Origin: Cohnella endophytica
GTDB taxonomy: Bacteria > Bacillota > Bacilli > Paenibacillales > Paenibacillaceae
Assembly: GCF_003628305.1 (NCBI RefSeq)
Contig: NZ_RBZM01000010.1
Span: 220,026 to 284,025, forward strand
Length of the DNA stretch: 64,000 bases
Direction: 5' to 3'
How positions within the stretch are numbered: the first letter of the stretch is position 1; the number at the start of each line of letters is the position of its first letter. The notes under the pieces were generated by a model. It searched no databases. It had not been told where the DNA came from and saw nothing but the letters and a program-made list of their open reading frames with translations. A program made the translations under genes and the position numbers. Positions 1 to 7,560 of this stretch are shown here, piece by piece.

Positions 1-382
1 GCTCCAGAACCGAGTCCAGCTCGGCTTTAGGCACGTGAAGAAGCGAATTCATAGCATAGACGCTATCGAAGCTTTCCGGCTCGAAGCTAAGCTCGCTGAA
101 GTCCATTCGCCGGGCGTCGAGGCCCTTCTCCCGGCAAATCCGGACCATCTCGTCCGACAAATCCACGCAGACGACTTCGAAATGGTTTTCCTGGAAGTAA
201 AGGCCGTCGCGGCCTGTGCCGGAGCCTAACTCCAGAATCGAATTCAAGTCCTCTTCCAGTATCGATTGCATGTATTGCTGGCGTTCTTTGAACTTCCAAG
301 GCGCCATCTTAACGCCGTCTCTCTCGTTGGCATGGCGGTTATACGTTTCCCTTAACCGCTCTTTCTCTTCGTTCATCGGCAT
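1..382 (-). CDS. Class I SAM-dependent methyltransferase, 3' end cut by the window edge
   Basis: The reverse strand from the ATG at 382 encodes MPMNEEKERLRETYNRHAN and runs off the window. About 45 residues in comes the SAM-binding motif I, LELGSGTGRDG, followed by the motif II acidic residue in VVCVDLS and the post-II segment FDSVYAMNSLLHV, the usual Rossmann methyltransferase order. Substrate cannot be told from this N-terminal half; it resembles small cytosolic methyltransferases of the Methyltransf_11/25 type. A G-rich ribosome binding site lies about 8 bases upstream of the start. A second ATG at 376 is possible. Confidence 0.8.
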   Translation of the reverse strand, partial: MPMNEEKERLRETYNRHANERDGVKMAPWKFKERQQYMQSILEEDLNSILELGSGTGRDGLYFQENHFEVVCVDLSDEMVRICREKGLDARRMDFSELSFEPESFDSVYAMNSLLHVPKAELDSVLE

Positions 383-428
383 CGTTCTGCGTCCCCCTCA
401 TTCGGTTACGCCCATTATACCATTTAAC

Positions 429-1217
429 CTATATCGCTCTCACCATTCCGCCATCGACGAGCAACGTTTGCCCGGTCGCGTACGTGTTGGCGAACGAGCC
501 GTAGAAGACGACGTAGCGCGCGAACTCCTCGGGAGTCCCCATCCGTGCGAGCGGAATGAGCGAAGTCGCTTGAGCTTGGATCTCTTCAAGCGTCGCGGCC
601 CGATCCTGAGCGCGCTTGCGATCCAGTTCGAAGATCCGGTCGGTCGAGATTCGGCCCGGAGCGACCGTATTGATCAGAATTCCGTCCGGGGCGAGCTCCG
701 TCGCCAGGCTTTTCGTGAGCGCTTGAACTCCCGCGCGGAATACGTTGGATAGGATCAACCCTTCGATCGGCTGCTTAACCGAAGTGGATGCAACGTTAAC
801 GATGCGTCCGCCGCCGTCCGCGCGTAGAGCCGGCAACGCTTCGCGAATGAGCCGTATCGTGCTCAGCAGGTTCAGTTCGAATCCCGTCTGCCAATCGTTA
901 TCGGCCATGTCCGCGAAATTCCCGCCCGGAGGACCTCCCGCGTTGGTGACCAACGCGTCGAGACCTCCGTGAGCCGATACGGCGGCGGCAATCGCCTGCC
1001 GAATATCGACTTCGTTGCGGACGTCCATCTTCGCGATAACCGCTTGGTGCCCGGTAGCGGCACGAATGTCGTCCCGTGCTTGCTCGAGTTGCCCAAGATC
1101 GCGGCTCGCGATCGTTAACCGGGCGCCTTCCTTGGCGTATTCGAGCGCGGAAGCTTTGCCTAGCCCTTTGCTTGAAGCCGCGACGAATACCGACTTTCCT
1201 TGCAATCCCAAATTCAT
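429..1217 (-). CDS. SDR family oxidoreductase with divergent catalytic motif
   Basis: A 262-residue Rossmann-fold short-chain dehydrogenase/reductase. The N-terminal cofactor loop reads AASSKGLGKA and the NAG motif is NAGGPPGG. Where classical SDRs carry Tyr-x3-Lys, the aligned segment after VASTS reads LILSNVFRAG, so Tyr is replaced by Ser and Lys by Arg. This matches the known BKR-like SDR subgroup that lacks a perfect catalytic tetrad, so it is not a decayed gene: the frame is intact and the C-terminus (LLVDGGM) is normal. It is the last gene of a three-gene operon, one base after the dioxygenase stop, which suggests a shared role in processing a hydroxylated or aromatic substrate. Substrate is unknown. 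Confidence 0.85.
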   Translation of the reverse strand: MNLGLQGKSVFVAASSKGLGKASALEYAKEGARLTIASRDLGQLEQARDDIRAATGHQAVIAKMDVRNEVDIRQAIAAAVSAHGGLDALVTNAGGPPGGNFADMADNDWQTGFELNLLSTIRLIREALPALRADGGGRIVNVASTSVKQPIEGLILSNVFRAGVQALTKSLATELAPDGILINTVAPGRISTDRIFELDRKRAQDRAATLEEIQAQATSLIPLARMGTPEEFARYVVFYGSFANTYATGQTLLVDGGMVRAI

Positions 1218-1218
1218 G

Positions 1219-1989
1219 TTATTTGAACTCCCAACAGCACAAGCTTAATGTGCCGAGTTGATAGCTGCGGTGAAGCAGCTTCGCTTGCCGATTCGCGTCG
1301 CCGGTGCCCATCGCCAGCAATAGCGGTATAAAATGCTCGTTCGTCGGAACGGCGTCGCGCGCGAACGGAGCCAGTTCCTCGTACCGGAACAGCGAATCCG
1401 TATCCCATGCCTCGATTTTGTTTTGCAGCCAGCCCTCGAACTCGGTTGACCACTGCTCGGGTTCCTGCGCCCGCCAATTCAACCTGCGCAAGTTATGGAC
1501 GGTGCCGCCGCTCCCAATGATGAGAATATCCTTTTCGCGCAGCGCGGACAAGGCTTTGCCGATTCGATATTGTTGTTCATTCGTCAGGTAACGATTCACC
1601 GAGAGCGCCACGACCGGAATGTCCGCATCGGGGTACAACAGCTTTAGCACCGCCCAGGCGCCATGATCCAATCCTCGTTTAGCGTCCATGACGTTAGGGA
1701 TGCCGTGCTCATTGAATAACTTACGAATTTCCTCGCTGACCGACGCTTCCCCGGGAGCAGGATAGGTCATTTGATATAACTCGTCTTGGAAGCCGGAAAA
1801 ATCGTAAATCGTGCCGTGCGTATCGACGTTGCTGATCGTCTGCTCTTGGTTTTCCCAATGCGCGGAGAACAGCACGATCGCTTTCGGTTTGGGCGATTCC
1901 TTCGCGAAGTTTTTCAAGAAATCCGTGTAGGCATGTTGTTCGAGTACAAGAGAAGGCGCGCCATGCGCGAAGAAGTAAGAGGGCATCAT
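1219..1989 (-). CDS. Class III extradiol ring-cleavage dioxygenase (DODA type)
   Basis: A 256-residue protein of the LigB/DODA family (YgiD-like), which uses non-haem iron or zinc to open catecholic rings. The early FAHGAPSLVL carries the first metal His; later segments include FSAHWEN, DHGAWAVLKLLYPD and GSGGTVHNLR, all typical of the family. Full length for this group. Start at 1989 (MMPSYFF) has a GGAGAG ribosome binding site upstream; the ATG at 1986 is an alternative. It lies between an esterase and an SDR on the same strand, so a small catechol/quinone detoxification or degradation route is inferred. The true substrate is not readable from sequence. Confidence 0.88.
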   Translation of the reverse strand: MMPSYFFAHGAPSLVLEQHAYTDFLKNFAKESPKPKAIVLFSAHWENQEQTISNVDTHGTIYDFSGFQDELYQMTYPAPGEASVSEEIRKLFNEHGIPNVMDAKRGLDHGAWAVLKLLYPDADIPVVALSVNRYLTNEQQYRIGKALSALREKDILIIGSGGTVHNLRRLNWRAQEPEQWSTEFEGWLQNKIEAWDTDSLFRYEELAPFARDAVPTNEHFIPLLLAMGTGDANRQAKLLHRSYQLGTLSLCCWEFK

Positions 1990-2051
1990 AATAGTAGTCT
2001 CTCCTTTTAATATCGTTAATTTGTTAGGGGGTTAAAGGGTTGTGCGTATCG

Positions 2052-2711
2052 TCAAGCTTCATTCGCGCACGCGTCCCGGCGAAGCCAATCCGCGTAATCG
2101 CTTTGATTGCCGGGCGAAACGCCATGGTCCGTCGGATAAATCTTGAACGTTAGATTCCGCGTTTTCCGTTGCAGATAGGCTTCGTTCTCGTAACCGATGC
2201 GAACCGGAAATACGGAGTCGAATTGCCCGTGCGAGACGAACATCGATACGCCGTCCGTTGGCCGAAGGGCATATTCCGTCTTCACGAACTCGGGAATATA
2301 ACCGTTTAAAGCGACGATGCCTTTTAATTGCTCGCCCATCGTCAGCGCCAAGGTCATCGATAAGATCGCGCCTTGGCTGAAGCCGAGCAGGTAACGTCGA
2401 CTTGGATCGATCGGATGATCGTTAGTCGCGTTAAGGATAAACTCCGTTAATTGGGCGACCGCGCGGTCGAAGCTCTCGCGAATCGGGTTGCCGAGACCTC
2501 TCAGCTCGTAATATTGGAATCCCGCGCCCAAGAGCAGGTCGCCGCGGATATGAACGAGGATGAATTCATCCTCCAAATCGGATGTTAAATCCGCCATGTT
2601 GCGTTCGTTGGAGCCTTTGCCGTGCAGGGTAAACAAGGTCGGATATTTCTTGCCGGGTTCAAGGGCGGCAGGTAACCGGATATCGTAAATGTAGGGTTGA
2701 TCAGCGTTCAT
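2052..2711 (-). CDS. Alpha/beta hydrolase, phospholipase/carboxylesterase family (MhqD-like)
   Basis: A 219-residue serine hydrolase. The oxyanion-side LHGKGSNE, the nucleophile elbow GFSQGA (Ser), the Asp in SHGQFDSVFP and the His in YPTDHGVSPG give a full Ser-Asp-His triad in the expected order. Length and motifs fit the abhydrolase_2 carboxylesterases, including B. subtilis MhqD, which is induced by quinones. First gene of the minus-strand operon (esterase, dioxygenase, SDR), with a GGAGGA ribosome binding site and a strong sigma-A promoter at 2781-2809. Divergent from an XRE-cupin regulator that probably controls it. Confidence 0.85.
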   Translation of the reverse strand: MNADQPYIYDIRLPAALEPGKKYPTLFTLHGKGSNERNMADLTSDLEDEFILVHIRGDLLLGAGFQYYELRGLGNPIRESFDRAVAQLTEFILNATNDHPIDPSRRYLLGFSQGAILSMTLALTMGEQLKGIVALNGYIPEFVKTEYALRPTDGVSMFVSHGQFDSVFPVRIGYENEAYLQRKTRNLTFKIYPTDHGVSPGNQSDYADWLRRDACANEA

Positions 2712-2780
2712 TCATGCTCCTCCTTATTAGCTGTCTCGCTCGAAAAATATTACTTATAGAGATGTAAATTTTATATCGCT

Positions 2781-2809
2781 AATATAACTCCGTTGATCTA
2801 GACTGTCAA
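2781..2809 (-). promoter_or_regulatory. Sigma-A promoter of the esterase operon with possible operator
   Basis: On the minus strand, TTGACA (2809-2804) and TATATT (2786-2781) are 17 bases apart, close to a consensus sigma-A promoter. The -10 is embedded in an inverted repeat TTATAT-N5-ATATAA (2771-2787), a candidate operator; a second AT-rich inverted repeat TTAAT-N5-ATTAA lies at 2821-2835. Both are between the operon and the divergent XRE-cupin gene. Promoter call is direct; operator role is inference. Confidence 0.7.
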
Positions 2810-2875
2810 ACATTTTATTGTTAATATAAAATTAAATTCAGTATTACTAATATTTCAGATCGGGGTGACCCTTGT

Positions 2876-3436
2876 ATGGATATCGGTTCCACCATTCGCG
2901 CGATCCGCAAGCGCAAGAGCATTACGATCGCCCAAATCTGCGAAGAGACGGGCTTGTCCCAAGGCTTCATGAGCCAGGTCGAGACGAACAAGACGTCTCC
3001 CTCGATCGCGACGCTCGATAGTATCGCCAAGGCGCTGAACGTTCCGTTAACTTATTTATTGATGAAAAAAGAAGAGAGAATGACGATCGTCCGCAAAGAA
3101 GAGCGCAAAGCGACGACGAGCGGGAGCGAGAAGCTTAAGGTCGAACACCTCAGCGCATCCAAGGGCATCAAGCTGATGCTCGTCGAATTCCCGCCGGGCG
3201 CTTCCACGGGGGAAGTTCCGCATGCGCATCAGGGGGAAGAGTCGCATCTCGTGCTGCAAGGCAAGGTGTTGGCCGAACAAGGAGAGGATTCCGCATTGCT
3301 GGAGGAAGGCGATTCCTTTAGCTGGAACGCCTGCGCGCCTCATCTGGTCAGGAACGTCAGCGACGGGATCAGCGTCGTGCTCATCGCCGTCCGCACGGAG
3401 ACGGAAACGGAGTCGGAGGCGGATTTCGCCGGGTGA
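2876..3436 (+). CDS. XRE-family transcriptional regulator with C-terminal cupin domain
   Basis: 186 residues. An N-terminal helix-turn-helix (about residues 5-60, ICEETGLSQGFMSQVE being the core) is followed by a short charged linker and a small cupin barrel (about 105-175) with the motif HAHQGEESHLVLQGKV. This layout is that of the PuuR/SutR-like HTH-cupin regulators, in which the cupin senses a small ligand. GGGGTGA ribosome binding site 8 bases before the ATG. It is divergent from the esterase-dioxygenase-SDR operon, so local control of that operon is likely. Ligand unknown. Confidence 0.9.
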   Translation: MDIGSTIRAIRKRKSITIAQICEETGLSQGFMSQVETNKTSPSIATLDSIAKALNVPLTYLLMKKEERMTIVRKEERKATTSGSEKLKVEHLSASKGIKLMLVEFPPGASTGEVPHAHQGEESHLVLQGKVLAEQGEDSALLEEGDSFSWNACAPHLVRNVSDGISVVLIAVRTETETESEADFAG

Positions 3437-3494
3437 GGGGTTTGTCGTGAAATTCGGATGGACGAGGGGAGTTTATCCGAGGTCTTTCGTAGTA

Positions 3495-3690
3495 TGAAAA
3501 AACCTGCGAAAGTGCAGTATTTTTCTCAGGATAGTCCAGTGCCAGCCATAAACCTGCAAGTATGCAGTTTTTCTGAGTCGTTTGGTCATTAACGAGCCAG
3601 AACTCATAAAAAAACTGCCTATTTGCAGGTTTTTAGACTTACTGAAGCCATTCTTCGAAATAAAGCTGCGTATTTGCAGGTTTTTTTGCG
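3495..3690. repeat. Cluster of four short palindromes (CTGC-N6-GCAG)
   Basis: Four 14-base cores with the form CTGC-N6-GCAG lie at 3504-3517, 3554-3567, 3615-3628 and 3666-3679, spaced about 50-60 bases. Each is flanked by A-runs on one side and T-runs on the other. The first two read CCTGC...GCAG and the last two are turned round (CTGC...GCAGG). They fill the gap between the convergent XRE-cupin and monooxygenase genes. A related cluster sits at 17242-17425. Individually each could act as a weak terminator; the repetition suggests a small dispersed palindromic element. Confidence 0.7.
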
Positions 3691-3727
3691 AAATGAGGTT
3701 TGATTTTGCGAGTAGCCTTCTTACTTC

Positions 3728-4120
3728 TTACTCCGCTTCCGGATAAGAGAACGCGACCTCGTGCACGCTAAGCTTAGCGCCCAGCATGATGCCCGAGCCC
3801 GGCTTCGGTTGCTCGCCGTGTGCGCCGCCGCCATGGCCGCCGTGGCTCGGTTGCCCTTCGGGAGCGGCGCCTTCCGGTTTGGGGCGGGAATGGGCATGAG
3901 CCTGCTTAAAAGCGTCGCTGTTTACCCAACCGTCGAAAGCTTCCCGGCTCTCCCACGTCGTGCAAACTTTGAGCTCGTCATGCTCTTCGCCGGCTTCCGT
4001 CAACAGTTCCATGCGAACGAAACCGGGCGCATGCTGCACGCCCTTCGGGTTCTTGAAGCGTTCGGCGATTTCTCCTACATGGCCGGACTTGATTTTAATC
4101 GTATTGATGGCAACGATCAT
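3728..4120 (-). CDS. IsdG/HmoA-like (haem-degrading) monooxygenase with His/Gly-rich insert
   Basis: 130 residues, a dimeric alpha-beta barrel (ABM) domain. Asn6 in MIVAINTIKI, Trp56/Trp65 and His75/His77 in FKQAHAHSR sit where IsdG-type enzymes carry the Asn-Trp-His catalytic triad, so a haem monooxygenase releasing iron is a good guess. Residues about 84-110 form a low-complexity stretch with SHGGHGGGAHGEQ, not part of the standard fold and possibly metal-binding. Good GGAGGAG ribosome binding site. It follows the SbnB-like gene by about 105 bases on the same strand, in an iron-flavoured neighbourhood. Generic antibiotic-biosynthesis monooxygenase is the alternative name. Confidence 0.75.
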   Translation of the reverse strand: MIVAINTIKIKSGHVGEIAERFKNPKGVQHAPGFVRMELLTEAGEEHDELKVCTTWESREAFDGWVNSDAFKQAHAHSRPKPEGAAPEGQPSHGGHGGGAHGEQPKPGSGIMLGAKLSVHEVAFSYPEAE

Positions 4121-4225
4121 ATTGACTCCTCCTTAACATTGGTCGCTCCCTACCAGTGTAACAAACCGGGAGCTCAAACCGAAATGAGGGAGAGCAAGCT
4201 TAATGATCGGCCAATCAAGTCCGCC

Positions 4226-5197
4226 TTAATCCTCCAACGTAACGCCGATGCTTCGACGCATCGCCTCCCGCCAATAATAAGCCGCCAGTGCCAGATCGAA
4301 GGCGGCCATTCCCATGGGGTTGAAGAAAATCGGCTCGGAAGCGGGCACGGTCCGCAGCGCCCCTCCGAACGCGACCTCGCGTAACGTCGTCGTATCTTTC
4401 TCGGTTAATCCCGCTTGCAGATGAAGCAACTCGATGTCGGTATTTTCCCGGCATACTTCCCGCCAATCGTCCACGACGACCGTACCGATCCCGCTCGAGC
4501 TCTCCGCCGTATACTCCCGAAGCGAGATATTCATGAGCAACGCTCCGGCTTGGGGAGGTTCGTCGATATAACGCTCGGCCGAGGAAGTGCACGTGAAGAC
4601 GATATCGCGATCCCAGTAAGCTTCTTGCCAAGTCGGCACGATGACGGCTTTGGCTTGCAAGGAAGGATCCCGCGCCGACTGCGGCTCGATGCCTCTAAGG
4701 TCGAATAGCCGGATGTCATCCACTTCGGCACCGTGCTGCGCCATCAGCATGCCGATCTGACTGCGGCCGATCGGTCCCCACCCGATTACGCCTACGCGAT
4801 ACCCGCTCCGTCTCTTCAGCTTCATGTATTCGCGAAGCATGATCGCGCTGACCGCCGCGGTCCGCAGCTCGCTCAGCAGTCCGCCGTTAATGATCGCAAC
4901 GGGGACGCCGTCCGCGGGATCGTTCAACACGATCGCGCTGTGCGCCCGGGGTTTGCCCCGCGCAAGGTTGCCGGGGAAGCTGGCGATCCATTTAATGCCG
5001 CTGATGTCCGCGTCTCCCCCGACGTACGCGGGCATCGCGATGATCCGGTTCGCCGGGTTCCCGTAACGCAAGTAAGGCTTCAGAGGCTGCGAGACGGCTT
5101 CGGTGCCCATAATCCGCAGCGTCGACTCGATTCGGTCGATGAGCAAAGGCCATTCGATTCCGATCTCGCGAATATGCCCGTCATTCAAATAAAGCAT
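4226..5197 (-). CDS. sbnB: SbnB-like N-((2S)-2-amino-2-carboxyethyl)-L-glutamate dehydrogenase
   Basis: 323 residues of the ornithine cyclodeaminase / mu-crystallin family. The NAD-binding Rossmann motif reads VGVIGWGPIGRSQ near residue 155 and the N-terminal substrate region carries the Lys/Arg-rich GNPANRIIAMPAY and KWIASFPGN. Staphylococcal SbnB oxidatively cleaves ACEGA (made by SbnA) to L-2,3-diaminopropionate and 2-oxoglutarate. The assignment rests on the adjacent SbnA-like gene, overlapped by 17 bases, which is the hallmark pairing. Without the neighbour it would be a generic ornithine cyclodeaminase-family protein. Last gene of the operon. Confidence 0.82.
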   Translation of the reverse strand: MLYLNDGHIREIGIEWPLLIDRIESTLRIMGTEAVSQPLKPYLRYGNPANRIIAMPAYVGGDADISGIKWIASFPGNLARGKPRAHSAIVLNDPADGVPVAIINGGLLSELRTAAVSAIMLREYMKLKRRSGYRVGVIGWGPIGRSQIGMLMAQHGAEVDDIRLFDLRGIEPQSARDPSLQAKAVIVPTWQEAYWDRDIVFTCTSSAERYIDEPPQAGALLMNISLREYTAESSSGIGTVVVDDWREVCRENTDIELLHLQAGLTEKDTTTLREVAFGGALRTVPASEPIFFNPMGMAAFDLALAAYYWREAMRRSIGVTLED

Positions 5198-6173
5198 GCC
5201 GTCGCACCCAATCCTCGTCGAAGACGGTATCGAGATATCGTTCTCCCCGGTCGGGCAAGATCGCCGCGCATATGGCGCCCGGCGGAATCTCGTCAGACAA
5301 GCTTCTGATCGCGGACACGATGCCTCCCGATGAAGCGCCCGCCAGAATCGCTTCGCTCCGAACGAGATCCATGCATCCCGCTACGCAGTCGCGCTCGGAT
5401 ACGTAGACGACCCGGTCGACCAGCTCGGGCCGGCTAAGGGAAGGCGCGATCGCCGCGCCCAACCCCGGGAAGCGTCGGTTCCCCCTATTCCCGCCGAAGA
5501 TGACGCTCCCGACCGCATCTACCGCGATGATGCGAGTGGGATTTCCGCTATCCTTGAGCTTCTCCGCGCAGCCCCGAAGCGTGCCGCACGAGCTGACTCC
5601 GCAGAACAAGTAATCCAGTCGCGGCAGCGCGCTCAAGATTTCCGACATCGTGCCTTCATAGTGCGCCAAGTAGTTGTTCGGATTGCCGTATTGATTCGTC
5701 CAATAGCTATTCCGGATGCTCTTGCGCAGCTGCTGAACGCGTCTGATGCGGGCGGGCAAATAATCGCCGCTCGCGGAATCCGGCTGCTCGACCCTTTCGA
5801 TCTCCCCGCCCAGACATCGGATGAGTCGCAGGTGGGTATCCGTCGTACGGGGATCGACGACGCAGATGAATCTCAACCCGAGAATTCTGCAGAGCTGCGC
5901 CAAGCTGATGGCCATATTGCCGGAGCTCGATTCGATGACGGTCGTCCCTTGACGGACGTCTCCGGTCCGAATCGCTTCGCGAAGAATGCGGAGGGCAGGC
6001 CGATCCTTGGAGCTTCCGCCGGGATTCATCATCTCGAGCTTGGCATGCACCTCGAAGGACGCATCCGCGAATAGTCGCCGCAAGGGAACTAACGGCGTGT
6101 TGCCGATCGTGCTGCCGATACCGTTCAGAATATCCCGTTCGTTCAGAAGCTCCTCGCGCCTGTCCTCGCGCAT
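5181..6173 (-). CDS. sbnA: SbnA-like PLP enzyme, 2,3-diaminopropionate biosynthesis
   Basis: 330 residues, fold-type II PLP enzyme of the cysteine synthase family, close to the 326-residue length of S. aureus SbnA. PLP lysine is Lys56 in MNPGGSSKDRP; the substrate loop is ESSSGNMAIS and the phosphate-binding glycine/serine-rich loop is CGVSSCGTLRG; GASSGG lies near the end. SbnA joins O-phospho-L-serine and L-glutamate to form ACEGA, first step to L-2,3-diaminopropionate. The start (ATG at 6173) lies one base after the ligase stop and its 3' end overlaps sbnB, so the three are translationally coupled. Confidence 0.85.
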   Translation of the reverse strand: MREDRREELLNERDILNGIGSTIGNTPLVPLRRLFADASFEVHAKLEMMNPGGSSKDRPALRILREAIRTGDVRQGTTVIESSSGNMAISLAQLCRILGLRFICVVDPRTTDTHLRLIRCLGGEIERVEQPDSASGDYLPARIRRVQQLRKSIRNSYWTNQYGNPNNYLAHYEGTMSEILSALPRLDYLFCGVSSCGTLRGCAEKLKDSGNPTRIIAVDAVGSVIFGGNRGNRRFPGLGAAIAPSLSRPELVDRVVYVSERDCVAGCMDLVRSEAILAGASSGGIVSAIRSLSDEIPPGAICAAILPDRGERYLDTVFDEDWVRRHALFE

Positions 6174-6174
6174 C

Positions 6175-7398
6175 TCATGTCGCCTCCCCGTCGCGGAAAA
6201 TCTTTTTGTGCTTCAGCACCGAGCCGTCGTAAGTTACCTTGGCGGGAATGACCCTCAGCGCGTCCAGCATTCCGCCCCGAATCATTACTCCGATCTCCGG
6301 AATGCGATCCGCCAGCTCGCGCTCGATCCGTTTGAACACTTCCGGACGCCGTTCCTCGCTATCTACGTGGACTTCAAGCTTGTTGTCGACGGCGCGAATG
6401 CGGATATGCGCTTCCTTCAGATGGCGATAGACGACTTCTTCGATGTCGTAGACGCTGATTTTCTCCCCATGCTTGAGCTCCGTTCCGACACGCCCGACGA
6501 TCGCCTGAAAGCTCTGTCTCCAATGCCCGTCGACGAGAATCGGCCGCAAATCTCTCACGATATCGTAAGTGACGTACCTGAGCGCGGGAAAAAGCTCCCT
6601 GGCGTAAGAAGTAAGAACGAGCACGGAGTCCGTTTCCTGCAACGGAGCCATATCGCTAGCCAACTCATCCGCCGGAATGCCCTCCGCGTCGATGCCATCG
6701 GCGAAGAGGTAACGGCCGTGCTCATGGGAGTAATAAGCGATCGTGCCGATCTCTATCGAGCCGTAGGTGTCGGTAATGTCGCGCGGTGCGAGCTTCAGAC
6801 GTTCGGCAACGCTATGAATCCAAGCGGGGGAAGCAATCTCGCCGACGAGCACGACATGGCGAATGCCGTAAGAGGCTGGATCCTCTTCGGACGCGAACAG
6901 CAGATGGTCGAGGATGGAGGGCATCGTATAGAGGACGTGAGGGCGAAGCGTCTTCAACCGGTCAAGATGCTCCGAGATCGGCCTCCGGAAAGAAATCGAT
7001 TCCGCTTCAAGGCCGATTTGACCGAAAATGTCCAAAGCCGTGCTCGCGGCATGACCTGTTCCCATATCGGACAAGGCCGTGCGGGCGCCGGTCGGCGCAA
7101 GGGTGCGGCTGAACAGCTCGGTTTTGATACGGATATACCTTTGTTCGTCCTCCTCGGAGTAATAAATGGTTTTGCGGTGGCGGGAGCTCGTGCCGGACGT
7201 TCGATAACAGGTGACGTTGCTTAAACCGGCGAAGGGTTGAGCCATCCCGTAATAAAATCGTTCGAGCACGTCGCTCGTCATCAGCGGGGGCTGAGGCGGT
7301 AGGGTTTGATCCGTCCTTCGGTCGCCGAGCAAAAGGCCGTACCAGGGAAACCGTTCGAGCACTTGTTCGATTTTGGCGGCGAATCGGCGATCTTCCAA
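6175..7398 (-). CDS. PaaK/F390-synthetase-like adenylate-forming enzyme
   Basis: 407 residues of the ANL (AMP-ligase) superfamily. The ATP-binding loop is YRTSGTSSRHRKT, the central motif is DTYGSIEIG, and the hinge/C-terminal subdomain carries VGRVGTELKHGEKISVYDIEE and a final lysine-rich segment LKHKKIFRDG. This resembles phenylacetate-CoA ligase / coenzyme F390 synthetase proteins rather than NRPS adenylation domains. No carrier-protein gene is nearby. First gene of the operon with sbnA/sbnB. The start is TTG at 7398, chosen because GGAGG lies 9 bases upstream. Likely activates a carboxylate that is joined to, or derived from, diaminopropionate; the substrate is unknown. Confidence 0.78.
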   Translation of the reverse strand: MEDRRFAAKIEQVLERFPWYGLLLGDRRTDQTLPPQPPLMTSDVLERFYYGMAQPFAGLSNVTCYRTSGTSSRHRKTIYYSEEDEQRYIRIKTELFSRTLAPTGARTALSDMGTGHAASTALDIFGQIGLEAESISFRRPISEHLDRLKTLRPHVLYTMPSILDHLLFASEEDPASYGIRHVVLVGEIASPAWIHSVAERLKLAPRDITDTYGSIEIGTIAYYSHEHGRYLFADGIDAEGIPADELASDMAPLQETDSVLVLTSYARELFPALRYVTYDIVRDLRPILVDGHWRQSFQAIVGRVGTELKHGEKISVYDIEEVVYRHLKEAHIRIRAVDNKLEVHVDSEERRPEVFKRIERELADRIPEIGVMIRGGMLDALRVIPAKVTYDGSVLKHKKIFRDGEAT

Positions 7399-7560
7399 GA
7401 TGGGTTTCCTCCGCTTCCGATAAAGGCGTTAATCATGTATATGTGCGGCAGGCGCACAGGTTCTTCGGCATGCATGGGCATCAGCCCTTCCTTCTCGCAT
7501 GAAAAACCATATCTTGTATAACGGCATCGCTCGCTAGGCGATCGAAGGAGGAAGAGGCAG

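Noticed and set aside
429..1217. SDR gene as a pseudogene because of the missing Tyr/Lys
   Set aside because: Frame, length, cofactor loop and operon position are intact and the substitution is known in one SDR subgroup.
3495..3690. CRISPR array
   Set aside because: The repeated units are 14-base palindromes in both orientations with no constant direct repeat of 24-40 bases, and no cas gene is present.
5986..7224. 412-codon open frame antisense to the AMP ligase and sbnA genes
   Set aside because: Spans the junction of two coupled genes, no ribosome binding site, no recognisable motif.
7281..7560. Small peptide gene upstream of, and overlapping, the AMP ligase start
   Set aside because: A frame beginning MPMHAEEPVRLP near 7482 (minus strand) has an AAGGAAGGG before it, but it runs far into the ligase in another frame and shows no leader-peptide features; too weak to call.
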